Origin: Trichoplax sp. H2
Taxonomy: Eukaryota; Placozoa; Uniplacotomia; Trichoplacea
Reading direction: 5' to 3'
Length of the DNA stretch: 64,000 nucleotides
Assembly (NCBI GenBank): GCA_003344405.1
Contig: NOWV01000006.1
Span: 62,001 to 126,000 of the forward strand
A program made the position numbers and the translations under genes. The notes below the pieces were generated by a model. The model saw nothing but the letters and a program-made list of their open reading frames with translations, was not told the origin of the DNA and searched no databases. Each line of letters starts with the position of its first letter. The first letter of the stretch is position 1. Shown here piece after piece: positions 36,406-50,806 of the stretch.

Positions 36406-39400
36406 CTTACTATGCTGTCTGCAAATCGTAAATTCTTAGTTAGGAACATGATTAGATCATACGACATCACACTTAGTATGCTGTCTTTCCCCAATAATTG
36501 CAGACACTTTGATAGAGTAAGTGAAACTAAGCTTACAATTTATTACTACCTGTTATGTTTTTATGACCGAATAGCAGGAGCCAATAAATATTTGAAAACC
36601 AGTAATGAGCCTAACTTATATTTAGATGTCAATAACAAACAATATAATACTAGTTTACTTTACATTTCTATTTGCTTGATATTATAATATCCATTTACTA
36701 TTCTCTTGAAAGCCCTATAATGTTAGAGAAGAAGCGAGAAAAAGCTACCCAACTAGCTAGACACCACTTTCAGAAATGGATTCTACTTTCTAACACGATG
36801 CCGTTTTTTTCTGATATTTATTTCACAACAATAGCCGCTTTATTGCCAAGAGATCCCAGTGTCGTCAGTATACGATACAAGTCGCTAATTATCTAGTTTG
36901 GAAAACGTTCCTGTATTTAAACTCATCCAATAGATCTTTTTCATCAATTTAAAATAATACAAATAGCAGTTCCCAAATGTATCCTAAATATAACTTTTAA
37001 TGCTGCCATCGTACACTTTTTATGCTTTCTATCTAAATAATTCAAAATTTGTTTCACTTTTACTTTTATGCGCTTTAATACTCATGCAAGTAAAATTAAT
37101 CTTAAAACCGATGGTAACAGTAATGCTTTCCTACACCAAAATCGGAAGAAAGTGCAATTTTGGTTACTTTTAAACTGAATAGATTGCAGCAATTTACGTT
37201 AATTTCATACACGCTATAACGTTGTAGTTACAACAACAGAGCTGTATAACGTTTGCATATTTCTTTGGCTTTATTATATTATATACTAAATTAGCCTCTC
37301 TTAGCTCGATACTACTAATATCGCTATACACGTATATGTACTACATTTATTCATTTTACTTGTAAAGTAGTAGGTATGCTACGGTCAATCCCGGGAATGA
37401 CCGAATAACATTTATACCTAAAACAGATTACTTTACAGTTAAAAGGACTTTAATAGGCATGATTGATCGATACTATCTTGGATCATCTAATACAATTCAT
37501 TATTATGATAAACTTATGAAACAGGAAAGACTTACAATATATCACTGCTGATCCATCAAATCATCCTAATAAAATTGAATCACTTAATAATATTGCAACT
37601 GAAGCTTAGTATGAAATCACTACATTTATGCAATATAAATCCGTAGAAAGTTATTGAAAATTAATTAATAAATCAGTTAGCCATTTCATACTTTTTTATT
37701 GCAAGTAGTTAGAATAATTTATGAAGCGATGTTAGTATTCAGTTTACATCTAGAAAGGAACAATGACAGTAGTCCTTATATATGAACTTATTTATGGCTT
37801 AATCGTTGTATAATCGTCATTTTCGAGATTGTAATCGTAGCTTGAGCTAAAAACTTTCTCCCTTGCCGTCATAACTATGTGGAATAATACTACATTAGTA
37901 TAATTTTTACTTCATCATCTACTGAATACGATCACCTTCTCGTAATAATAGTATAGAATTTTAAAAGGAACTATGAAATTAACATATACTACGTATATCC
38001 TGTGCGTGATATTTCAAGGCGCAATTGGGAAAATCCGTCGAGGATCAAAAGGCAAGTTTTTACTTGTTAGATGCAAATTATATCTTACAAGTTCTTGATG
38101 AATCACCATCACGGCATTTCCAATTAAAATCTATAAATTTCCTTAGGAATACATCGCTTATTTCAAGGATAAATTCGTTGATCATATTTGGCGACAATTC
38201 AAATCAATACACGCACATTCCAATCCGATGTCGTAACAAAATAGCGCAATCACAAAATTATTCTCTGAATTCTCGGAATTAACCAGTTAGACTGTATTAA
38301 ACATTGCCCATTGAAATCCTAGCTGTCTCTATCATACAGCTTATCCTTATTTCGTATAACTCAGGGTTTCACTTAATTCTCTGTGAAAGAAAATCAGAGT
38401 AGGAATCTTTCCTAATGGATAATTATAATCAGCATAAAGTAACTTCAAAATAGATTTCTTTCCTTACTGCAAGTTATGTAATAGTATTTGCAACTTCCTT
38501 CTTATCTAATCCGAAATCGACGTCGATGACAGCTTGTTCAGTCCGACTCCAATCCAAAATTCGACATAGGGATAATACAAAGAAGCTGTTTTGCTATTCT
38601 ATTGAGAAATTTTAATTTTAAATATGATTTTATTTGCTTTAGAAAATGTAAACTCTTTTATAAGTATGGAGAAGCATCATACCATTCACAGCGATCAGGT
38701 GTAAGGGAAGTGAAAATAGAACTGTCCAATGAACAGCAAATGTAATCATAAAGTTATCAACATTTTTTAAATTCGTATCAGTATTTGCGTCAGGATTTTT
38801 CAGTCTAAAGACAAATCAAAGGTTTCATAAAGCTTCTGATTACTTATTTATTATAAAGCCAGATACTCACTGAAATTGACTCTTTCACTCAAATTGAAGG
38901 TCAAAGCAGCCATATCACAAGCAATCTTTACAGATTAATAATTTTAATAAAATAACTACAGAACATAAAAGACTATTTCTTGCTACAACCTATGAATAAA
39001 TGGATACTGTCTCCAGTATAGCAATAACGCAAGAAATAACTTGCTATTCTGGCACGAAAGTTGTAATAAAATCTACTTTATAGCTCATAAAACAATATGA
39101 TCTCTCATATCTAAAAGGGCTTGATATTATCTTAAGCGATTTAGTAACGACAATGAAATAAGTCTACTTTAAGGCTTCAAATGCTACAGAGTTGCATACG
39201 ACTGTTTTCTTCAAAATTATAACTAAAGGAAATTCCAATCTCCTAGAATGTATAAATCGACATGTTGGTATAGTGCTAACCTAGGCTTTCTTCACATAGT
39301 TGCCAGTTTATCATCAGAAATGATCTGTTGGTTTAGAAAACAGAAATACTAACGACAGTAATTCCAAATTGAACTACCTCGATAGGGTAAATAACATCCA

Positions 39401-42400
39401 ATATCCAAATATGGCTAAAACATGAAAGGAAATAATTACTATAAAACTTACAGCACCACTTCTTTTCTACAACTCGCTGCAACGTTTTAGTCATCAAAAT
39501 TTATAATTATAATCTATCTATCATGTTTCCTCAACAATTCGATGGATTGCATTACTTTACTAATCAACAGCATCTCTTTTCCAACAATCTATCACCCCAG
39601 CAGTCTAATTCGTTTACCGTTTCATTTTAGAACTCGATGCAAAATGTTTTAATTCTATGACGATCTGCATTACCCTTTTTGGACAAATTATAATTATTAT
39701 TTCCTCGTGATAGCGAGGATAACTAAATTGCGATGAAAAATAGACTGAGTTGATGCGCTCAACTATCCATATTTCCTCCTCTTTATAAAACTACTATATC
39801 GTTAAACTACTTGAGTAAATGAATTTATTTATATGCGCATAGCTGTCTCTATTTTCTCTTCTATGTAAAATTGCTTTCGTAAATGAACTGATATTTAAGC
39901 ACCGAGCTGTCACTGTTTCCTCTACTCTATAAAACCCCTCGGTCGTTAAATTGGTTCGATGCTCAAACCAATTTTTATGTACCCAGATATCTTTGTTTCC
40001 TCATTTCTATAAAATTGCTTGAAAAATAAACCAATTTGTATGCATCTAGCTATCTCTTATTCTTCTCCGTAATATTACTCTATCGTTAAATTGTTACGGT
40101 AAGTGAACTGATTTTTAAGTAACTAACAGTCTCTACTTCCTCTTCTCTATAAAATTACTCTATGGTTAAATTGTTATGATACTGTACATGAACCGATAGT
40201 CATATACCAAACCGCCTCTATTTTGTCTTCCCCATCAAATTACTCTATCGCTAAATTGCTAGGTTAGGTGAACTAAATTTATGCTTGCAAACATCTCTAT
40301 TTTATCTTCCCTACAAGATTACTCTTTCGTGAAATTGCTTAGATAAATAAACTAAATTTTATGCCTCCAGATGTCTCTATTTCGTTTTCCCCATTAAATT
40401 ATTTTATCCTTAAATTGCTTGAGTAAATTAAACGGAAGTTTATTCCAAAAATCGATATCGTTTTCCCTATAACATTACAGTTTCAGTATTAAACTGCCTG
40501 GGTAGATGAACTGAATTTTTTATGCCTCAAAATATCTCTATTTTGTCTTCTGTATAAAATTACTCTTTCGTTATATTGCTTAAGTAGATGCACTGAATTT
40601 AATGCATCCAGATGTCTCTATTTTATTTCTCTATAAAATTACTCTATCGTTAAATATCTTGGGTAAGTGAACCGAATCTTGTCTCTCCAGATGTCCCTAT
40701 TTCATTTTCTCCATTAAATTACTCTATCGTTCAATCGCTTGAGTAATGAATTAAATTTTATGCCTCCAGATGTCTGTATTTCGTCATCTTCATAAAGTAA
40801 CTCTGTTGTTAAATCGCTACGGTGCATGAACTGAATTTTATGCCTCCAGACATCTCTAATTTGTCTTCTTCATAACATGACACGATCATTAAATTGCTAC
40901 GGTACATGAACTGATTATTGTGTTCTAAACTATTTCGAATTCGTTTTCTCTATCAGATTATTCTATCATTAAATTGCTTAAGTGAATGAAGTGAATTTTA
41001 TGCATCCAAATGTCTTTATTTCGTCTTCTCCATCAAATAAACCTTACCGTTAAATTGCTCTGGCAAATGAACCGGTTTTTATACATTAAAAAGTCTTGAT
41101 CTCCTCTTACTATCAATTACTCTATCTTTAAGTCTTAGAGAGTTTAAATACTTTTCGTTTCGTGAAACAGCTTAAAGCAATACTTTAATTTCATGACTGT
41201 CTGTATTATTTCTTGTTTATAAACTAACGCTATCAATATAATCATGGATAGTTTAATTCATCTATTGTTATGGTTAAACAGCTCAATAAATACTTTCATG
41301 CTATAATAGCTAATATCATTCGTCCCGTAAAAACTACCATCATCATATCTACGGCCAATTTAATTTCGTCCATCATTTCATTACGCAGTTCAGAGTAAAA
41401 AATTAATTTATCAAGTACATGGAGTGCTTTTTCTCTTATAGTTAAGCTACTCCTATCTTGCAATCATGACGAGTTCAATTTATCGATCGTCCGTCACCAA
41501 TTTCAGTACAATCCACTAATTTTATAGTAGTGTATTAGCTCTTCCTTTACCAATCACTCAATCATTACAGCCATAACCAGCTTAATTTATCTCTCATTTG
41601 AGCTAGATATAAACTAATGACAATTCGATGCCATGTATTAATCCTACATGTTAGGCCATCATATCTTAGGCAGAAAGATTCATCTTATTCCTATCGTTAT
41701 CATTGATTGTTCATTGTCCATTACAATCTTCATGCCAACTACTTATTCAAATCAACTTTATCGATTGATTCCTATACTGGTATGAAATAGAAATGATTTT
41801 CGCATTATTTCTAGATCGCAATAAATTTAACAGCAATTAAGTGCTATTCTAATTTTTTTTATTCTATCGGTCTCCTTTAATAATTATGTGTTTAATATAG
41901 AAAAAAATATCAACTTACTATGGTAAATTTTATCTTTATACAATTATTAACTAACTGTGTTTTCAATCCTTCTATATTAATGCAGTATGCGTAAAATTGA
42001 AATTCTTTCTTATTGGATATTACTATTTTTAGTGATCATTTTGAATGGAATTGAATTTCCCATATTAGAAGCAGTTATTCACTGTGCTTGAAATTCTATT
42101 TCAATTTACCATTATTATCCATTATATCCATCTCTAAATTGCAATCCCTAATTAGTCAATAATATTCTCAGTTATTCCATTTATAATACATCGTGCCATA
42201 TTTAATATTGCGTTGGTTTCAGCTGATTTTTCGAAATGAATTCCAATTTACAAATTATTTTTCGAAGGAATTCTCTCTATTTTACCAGTTGGAGATCATG
42301 ATCAAAACAATAATTGTAGTATATAGTTAAATGATTATTCTATGAGAAACCCCACCCAAAGCTCCATCGCTATTCTATAACTAAATTAAGATATAAAATA

Positions 42401-43644
42401 AGCTACCTAACAGACATGCGGTTATGATTTCAAATTATGTCGTTGAAGAATACAGTATACCTGGCTATCCACTGTAGTTAGCTACGACTATAAAAACTAT
42501 TGTTCACTGGAAAGAATGAGGAATTATGGGTCATTTATAAGAATCTATATATTATTATTTGTCCTTTCATACTGATCTCATTCATGGGAAAAGCTATTAA
42601 AGCAGTAACATCATGAACAACCTCCAGATCTAAAAAACCGTCACAGAAACCGACTCAACTGTTACTAAAGCTCATTTCTCGAATTATCAATTCTACCCAA
42701 TTGGACAAGTAAGTTGTAAATTTGAAAGATGTCGGATACTACCTCATGCTTTACGATAATAAGATCGGTTATTTTTTCACTCTGAGTCATGATACAAATT
42801 ACTTTCATTAATTTCCATGAATAAACTCATCTCATACTAATAAATTATGTATTATAGTCCTTGAAATTGATTCGTCAAGTTCATTTACCTTGGATACAAA
42901 GATAACTCGGAAAAAAAGTATAAGCTAAAGCATTATACGCATAACTACTTCTGTATTATCTCAATCTTTCATTGATTTATTTCTCTTGAACAGAATAAGA
43001 GGTCTCTATTAACATTGGGGCATCGCCAAGAAAAAAAAATACAAGCTATAATTTTTGGTGTGGTTCGCCGACTTTTTTCATCACAGGTTAGTTCTTTAAC
43101 GCTAAGTTAAGATAAAGTAACTAGAGTCATTATTACTCTAGGATGTCCTTTTTCAAACTTAAAGAAATAGTGATTATAACAAGGTAATTTATACAATCAT
43201 GCTTATTGCTCTTAAGAAATAAGCAAATATTCGAGACTAAAAGCGTTCGTATAAAGCATTACTCCTATAGATATTGCCTAATACTTGCAATATAAGACTG
43301 TCAGTAAGGCGATGACCATGAATCTAGCAATTATTTTTTTCTTCTCATTTTTTGTACAACGATGATTATGATTGATGATAGTTATTGTTTGCCAAGCACG
43401 TTGGTTATTAATAGATTTTAACTTGAATTTTCCCATTTCGGTATTTTACAATGTGGGATGGGTTACTATTATTGCACTATATAAGAAAATTTAATGCTTA
43501 GGGGGTGGTATGGCCAGACGAATATAACCAATAAGTATTTGCAAAATTTTTGTTCCCAACCTTTCAGTTGAAATATTAGTTGAACGCTATTATACAATTA
43601 AAATATTTCAGGCGGCTATGGAGTCGAAGATATTAGCGTATTGA
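36406..43644 (+). other. scattered exon-like segments of a possible unrecognised gene
   Basis: Segments with good splice borders and coding-like reading: 36406-36516 (phase 0-0, after CTACTTTCAG, before GTAAGT; reads LTMLSANRKFLVRNMIRSYD), 38147-38232 (after TTTCCTTAG; reads EYIAYFKDKFVDHIWRQF), 42647-42708 (ends before GTAAGT; reads HFSNYQFYPIGQ), 42994-43086 (phase 0-0; reads SLLTLGHRQEKKIQAIIFGV) and 43612-43644 (reads AAMESKILAY then TGA). The last three join in phase. Between 37.4 and 37.7 kb other coding-like stretches are broken by a frame change and a TAG. I cannot link all pieces or name the family; this is a guess at either an unfamiliar gene or a decaying one. Confidence 0.3.
39740..41125. 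repeat. diverged satellite, about 80-bp unit, 15 or more copies
   Basis: A unit containing ATTACTCTATCGTTAAATTG, then a GTAAGTGAACTGAATTTTATG-like stretch and CTCCAGATGTCTCTATTT, recurs about every 70-95 bp. The copies are strongly diverged, so the array is old or unhomogenised. If the exon-like segments around it are real, it lies in an intron. Confidence 0.85.
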
Positions 43645-46600
43645 TAATCATCAGTTACGATCATTCCGGCAGCTTCTAAAGCATCTAAACTGATGAGAGT
43701 CTAGTTGATTTGAAGATCGAAGGCTAATTAAGTTAACCCCTGAAATTGGTAGAATGATTAGTATCAATATAATTTCTGTTACGTCTGAGATATTTCGACC
43801 AAATTTTTAGCGTTGACATTCACTGTTCGACCATTTGTGGGTTAAAACCAATCTATTCACGATTTATAATTAAAAAAAGTAATTAAATGCAGGAAGAAGC
43901 GGATTAACCGCTTTATTGGCGATCCTACGCTATAATGGACAATCATAACTATCGCCACATCCTTGCATATCAAGAAGCAGCCAAAAGGTAGCAATTCTAC
44001 TCAGATTCCTACTAGATTGATTAAAATAGAGATGTAGAAGTGCATGATAGGTATATTAGCTGGACGCTGAGAGAATATTGTCAGACGGAACACGGGCAAT
44101 CATCCAACTTACTCGTCTATAACTTTTAAACAATCTATAGAACTAAAAAATTTTCTCATCAATTGAAATAATAGGACCAAAAGTGACTGGCAGAAGTGAT
44201 GCCTCTAAATTAAAACAAAAAATGTGACATAAATTGCAGATCAAAAAGTTAATTTATGTAAAATATGCGCTATATCATACGGGAATAGATAGACCAAGTA
44301 CTAATTTGGACTAGTGGAATACACCTCGGTCAAATAGTTGCAAAGGAATTGTTAGAATGCATCTAATTTGTCTTTCTAATTATAGTCGGTTTGGAAATTT
44401 GAACATTGAATACGATATAGTTATCCAGATATAGTAGCTTGGTTTAGAGTCAATAAAAATAGTCGCCAACGAAATTAATTTGCCACCCATGATTGAACTT
44501 AATATCATCTACGTACTATTAGCTATTTAATTGATTTGTTGACATAGTTTAACAGCATATTTCCTGCTTCACTCCTCGATCTTATACTAAAAAATGTTTG
44601 AACAACTTTCATGGCATTTTTTTTGTCCTTAGCTCATATTCATCTCGTATCTTGTTGATAATCCATAAATTTGAGATGTTATTTCAAAGAAATGGATGCT
44701 GTATTTCTTCCTTTATTGAATCAGTGATGCATGAAATCTTTGTAATGATAAACCAATGAATTCTAGTCGTCTAGTTGGAAGTAAGCAAATTTGTTGTAAT
44801 CTGATCAACTATTCAGACACATGGCATTTTTGAGGATCACGAATACAAAATGGAGATTGTCCGTTTGGATAATAGGAGATAGATTGTAATCATTATATTA
44901 AGGTCAATATCCTTCGAAAAATTGTCGACTAGTAAATGAAACAAAAAAATGGAAATGATTCAGAAAATAATAATTATTTAAACTTCATTCAACATCGACA
45001 GATTTCATAGAGTAGGAACGATTATATTAGGCAACGCATTTTCTCTATCACCTTTATTACCATGACTGCAATACTTTGCACCAATAAAATCGTAATTGAA
45101 AGTAATAACACACAATTGTCCTTGATTCACAAAAAAAAGGATTGATGAATTTTCTATACTTTTACCTTTTCTATTACTATCAACGTCTATCATCTTACGT
45201 CAAGTTTGGTTGCATCTATTATCACTATAGATAGTCAATGAGGAATATCTTTTAGGTAATATAGAGCAGAAATTATGCAGTGATTATAAAAACTCTCAAT
45301 ATTATTATCCCGAATCTAGTTTTAGCGGTATCAAATTTAATTAAGCCACTATGACTGCAAAATGGCCGAAATCTGCAAATGTCTTTTCTATCATGACATT
45401 TAGAATGCATCCCTTTTCTTCCCTTACTCATTATTATACTATAGGGAAGTATTTTTAATGTCTACTTTTATAGAAATATAAATGATGGTAGCAGGGACAA
45501 TGTCCCTTCTAGCTACACAGAACCGTTAATTAATTAGTAATAATTAAATAGGCAAAGCTGTAAGATCGTTAAAGGAGAGCTGTGAACGTGATGATAAAAA
45601 TAATAGTAATGATACACATTAAAGTTCAGCTATAATATGCCTATACCCTTCCGTATATAGCGAGCAATTATTTTAACCGCGGGTAAAAGTGATTCTATTT
45701 TTCCAACTAGTCTATAAAAAGCTATATTATCCATGAATGTAGTAGAAAATATTCTATAATCATGTTTCTATCTTGGATAATTTTGCAATCATTTGTTACA
45801 TCGTGACCTTCTCATAAATATCGTTCATCCAAGAAATTCTATATTTCGTTACCAACAAAGCCATCTGGTAGTCCTAACTAGTCTTTGGTGTATTTCTATG
45901 ACAAGGTTTTAAAAAATTGTTTCATCAGATTCGGTTTCATAATTACCCGTTCTACAGTAATTATTTCACGTTCTTGTCTAGCGATTTCTCTTATTAGATA
46001 GAGCAATTAGTAGATAGTTAATATAAAGAATACTGATGTTGGTATCAAATTGTATTTTACCTATTACTTTTTCATTACAATGATTAGCTCACGGACTATA
46101 TTATTTACCGTATTATAAGCCCGCTAAATGTACCATATTATATAAAAATGCTGATAATTACTTCATTATCTTAAACGAAATTTTGAAGAAAAAGTTAATT
46201 GTTTACAAAAAGAACAAGATAGTCTTATGAGTAATTCATTCAACAAATGACTATTTGCTAGGTCTAATTTAGAATATTCAATAGCTATAAACATAAATTA
46301 TTTCGACACCATATGGCATATTTACTATAGCACTGACTTCTAGTAAGTAATTTTTAATGCTAATATTTTACTTGAAGTAAGATTTCAAAAGATCATGACA
46401 TAGATTTTCATTAATTCATAACTTTTACCAATATTCGTATTTAATCATATAAACTCAAGTAGGGTTTTTTTTCATCTTTAACGAAATACCGGATAACTTT
46501 TCCCTAAAATGAGGTGTATCATCAACTGTGCGGTAGTAAACTTCATCACTACAATAGTAATTATATAGTAGTTTAAAGGAGATGAAATGCTATCAAATCC

Positions 46601-49600
46601 TCTTCATATCGAGTTGCTTCAAGTTAATATTGGAATAGAATATAAAAAAATAATCTTCTTCGTAATTTACGGTACCACTTTAAAATAGTGCTTATGTAGG
46701 ATTAGTAGAGCAAAGTTACTTAAACATCCTGTCTTAAAAATCTACACTCATTGACTGCATTTTAAAATATTAAGTAAGTATACTCTATGTATTTAACACG
46801 AACCTTGCAAAGGATAATATTAATGAATACGCATCAAATAATATTAACCTACAGCACCTATATATACATATACGTAAATTAAGACAATACCATATTTATT
46901 GTTGGCATCGGCGATTATTTCTATTACTGTTTTTGCCCGAATATGAGATGAATATTTTAAGGTTGTAACAGTAAAATAATTAAAAAGTTTATTCAGTCAG
47001 TCGAACGTTGATGCTAAGTTTGTTTTCCTTTATTAAGATAAATGTTCAACTACTATTTTAACATGAATAGATGTTGAACAATTCGACTAAGGTACTGTAG
47101 TAGACCTGATCATCTATGATGACATTTTCTACGGTCTCATAGGGATTAAATCTATTACGTTATCTTAAAATTCTAAGACCAAATAAATGTAGCAAATACG
47201 CCATCTATGTTCGAGTGCATTTATCATGTCATCAACTAGAACTTATATAAAGTTGGCGATATCGTTTCTAACTTATCACAAATGGCATATTTTAATTTAT
47301 TGACTGCATAACTAGATAAGTTTCCCACCAAGTGTAGTATATATAGGGCAATCAAGTAACGATTGCCACTATATTCAAAATTTATCATTACGACATAACG
47401 AAAATTTGTATTCAATTACTATTTTACATATAACTATATTCCGGGCTTATTGCAATATGGCAATATTCAATTTTCAAACCAAAGTACAGACTGTAAAACT
47501 CATCGGAAGGGAAGCTAAATGCAGATAAAATTTTAAGTTTAGATACATTTGAAGCTTAAATTTGTTTAAAGTTTAATACATGTCGAAGTCTTCATTGTGC
47601 TGCATGTGAACTACTATTTAGTATGCTAGTAAATATTTAAAGCTTTATTGAGGAAAGTAACGGAGCGATAATACATGCACTTATGTAACGGTATCCTAGA
47701 GGCTTATAAATGTCCATTAAAAATTTCCAGTAACTGTTTTAACGTTAATTTTAACGCGTTATTAGAGTTTACATCGTCAGCATATTTTTTTGAAAATCAT
47801 TTCATCAAAGTCATACAATCTTTCCTGTTCTAATTTATTTATACGTTCGAGGATTATTGCAAAAATGAATCAATTCTAGGAGTAAATATTTCCTGAAATT
47901 CATGCTGAGTACCTTTTAATAGGAAGTCACGATACTGATTGGAGCGATGTAGTATACAAAAGCATTTTATGCCGGTTTCTTCGCAGTTTTTATTTCATAT
48001 TTCATCGCTGTGTTAATTTGGCGTTACAGTGAAGAAGGGATAAAATACAGCTTTCAATAATTTCTGGAAAGCACTGAAATACTGTATTGGATAATTCAAA
48101 TGCTAATTTGCGATAATATTTTACATTGGTTACTTACAGCAAGAATTGATTACACCACACTCTGGAACAGATATAATTGGAGGAATGATACGTGACATAA
48201 AACCATGGTATTTTGAAATATGCAGTAGATAGGCATACATATAAATATGCAAATGTGAATCATTTTAATATGATCTATGAAAAATTTGAAAAGCCATACC
48301 ATTTGTTAAAGTATAAGGGACCTATATCCTATCGTACAGTGCACTCCTAAAATAACGTTCATAGTAAGTCCAAATGATATTGAGATATACTTTCGTTCTA
48401 TTCGTGCATGTACGGGTAAAATACCGTATAGGCAGGTAATTGAATAACACTTATAGCAAAATTTATAGAACTTATTTATTAGAGACTATTCTATGCATAG
48501 TATACAGCATAGAGTATACTGTACAATGTACATGAATGTTAATTGAGATTATTTCAGATAATTAAGCCAGAAATCGTAATGCTGACCAGTTAAGTACTGT
48601 AAATCTATGTAATCTATTTCGAAGTACTCGAATATTAGTGTTATTCAATCGACATTTTATATGTATTAGGCCTTATTGTGGTATCCCTTAATGTCGTTCT
48701 CATCGAATATCATTGCCGTATATGCCTACACACGAAGCTAAAGCTTCACGGATAGTACATGCTGTATTGTCTACTATCTGTGTCTTCATGCGGTATATAT
48801 GGTTTCAATAATTAGAATTAGAATTAATCAATGAAGGAAAAGTGATAGCTATATCTGGTTGCGAACATGTCATAATAAGTATTGAGTAGGTAGGGATTGG
48901 GTTTATGTACGCAATGCCACCTCATGTATGGAGTTGCTGATTGTCTGAGGAACAAAATTCCTGTTAAAATTATACGTCTAAGTGAGCCGCTTTTACTATA
49001 AAACAATATTGTTACTATTGTATATCAATTTCTTACTACTATTATTGTTGGCAATATCTGCTGTTAGGCACAAGTCGTGATGAAATTAATAACGAATATT
49101 AAGTGTATTATATATTTAGTGTCTTTAACATGTATTACAGTGTCGTTGATTTGACAAGTCTGGTAAAATAGCCACTCGTATTACCGAACGATCATGATAA
49201 TCATGATCCGTTCTTCTATAACATAAGCATAGCAATATACTGATCAAGATCTTGACTCTACTTAAGCCTTTTCAATACTCTCAACTATGTACTGACGATC
49301 ATTTTAAAACAAGGTCCACTTTGATATTGGAGTTTCTATTGAGGAAATAATCTGTGCGAACTTATAAATACCCTTTCGTCTAAACGATCACCTTGTACAC
49401 TATGGTCTACGATATTACTGTCAACAATACAGTACCATAATCCATGAACGATGTATGTGTCAGAAATGTATATCACAATACTCTATCTATCTCGAAATAT
49501 GTCTATAAATTTGCATTGTCCTTAAAACGGCGTAGGTATACAGTATGGGTTAAGTAGACAATGATGATTAATTTACTCAGTTGTAGTAGCTTTTGGCCCA

Positions 49601-50560
49601 TAGGTTGACAACTTTTAGGCGGTGCTATACATATGGCACAGAGCAGTCCTACATCAGTATTAGTAAGGAGCCATTGATTACTAAAAATGTCCTCGTCTTG
49701 TGCAATTTCATCGATTCAAAGAGCTATTCGCGGTTACCCTACATGGAATTCACTTTATTACAATTTTATTATTCGAAACGCAGTATTCCCGCTCTGTACT
49801 GTAAATTTATTCATTTGTAATACACCAATCAACTTGGAATATGCATAACTTCTTTGAGTTCTCGTTTAATTAACTTGGGTAATCAAACTACAAATTGGGC
49901 GGGTTAAAAATGACTCTTATTTATCTGATCCTATGCGGTACTGTAAGTTAGCGTACTGTTCAAACATGCAAGCATTGATATTACTTTGTTGTCATTTACT
50001 ATCAACGATTAATAGTACTATACTCACAAGAGCATATGATCTTTGACCGTGAACCGTAATGCCCTTATGTATCACAACTAGATTACCACCTTCCTTCTCG
50101 ACAAAATTGACATAATTCTACGTAGGAGGTAGAAGAGCTAGCTAATATTTATATTACTATATATATGATATTTAATTTTAATAATTTTATGTAATGGAAG
50201 CGTATTATGAATAATATGCTAGGTTTTTTTGCTTTACTGATAACACTTACTGCATTGGAGAACTGTAATTAATTGTAGAAAGAATCGGCAACGAAATGGT
50301 GCTGTACAAAGAAATGCTATTGTAGTATGTAACGCATATTTCTAGTAGTCTATCGTACAAATCAAACATTTTACACTTGAAGGATAATTAGACTCGATAA
50401 ATACTCAGTGGTTAATAGTGAAATTCAAGTGGTATTTTGGCATTGAAGACAGCCTGTCGCCTGGTACTACGGTACAATGAAAATATACTTCATCAATTAG
50501 TATGTCGAAGGATCTTTACAATGATGCTATTATTTCATTTTCGTTCACTATGCTGCATTC

Positions 50561-50806
50561 TCACTGGGTAATGCGATACATGCATAGTTCTGATGCGCAC
50601 TGTACGTTCGATGTTGAGATATTTGTAATAGTAGAATTTTGATATCCGATTTTATTTTCATGGGTAAAAATACGAGATTGAGATAAGCAAACTTTTACTT
50701 TGCCTTCAATATCATCAACGATGTGCAATTTCGAGCGTATAGTATGTGGTTTTACCACATTCATAGTTTGCAATGCCCATTTCCGTACAGTTAAAGCAGT
50801 ATCCAT
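50561..50806 (-). CDS. hypothetical small protein, 81 aa (weak)
   Basis: Single open frame starting with ATG and ending TGA, balanced amino-acid composition, with a mid-segment HIVDDIEGKVKVCLSQSR. No family recognised, no signal peptide or membrane segment, and no neighbouring gene to support it. An 81-codon frame can arise by chance in a region this size, so it is listed only as a candidate. Confidence 0.2.
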   Translation of the reverse strand: MDTALTVRKWALQTMNVVKPHTIRSKLHIVDDIEGKVKVCLSQSRIFTHENKIGYQNSTITNISTSNVQCASELCMYRITQ

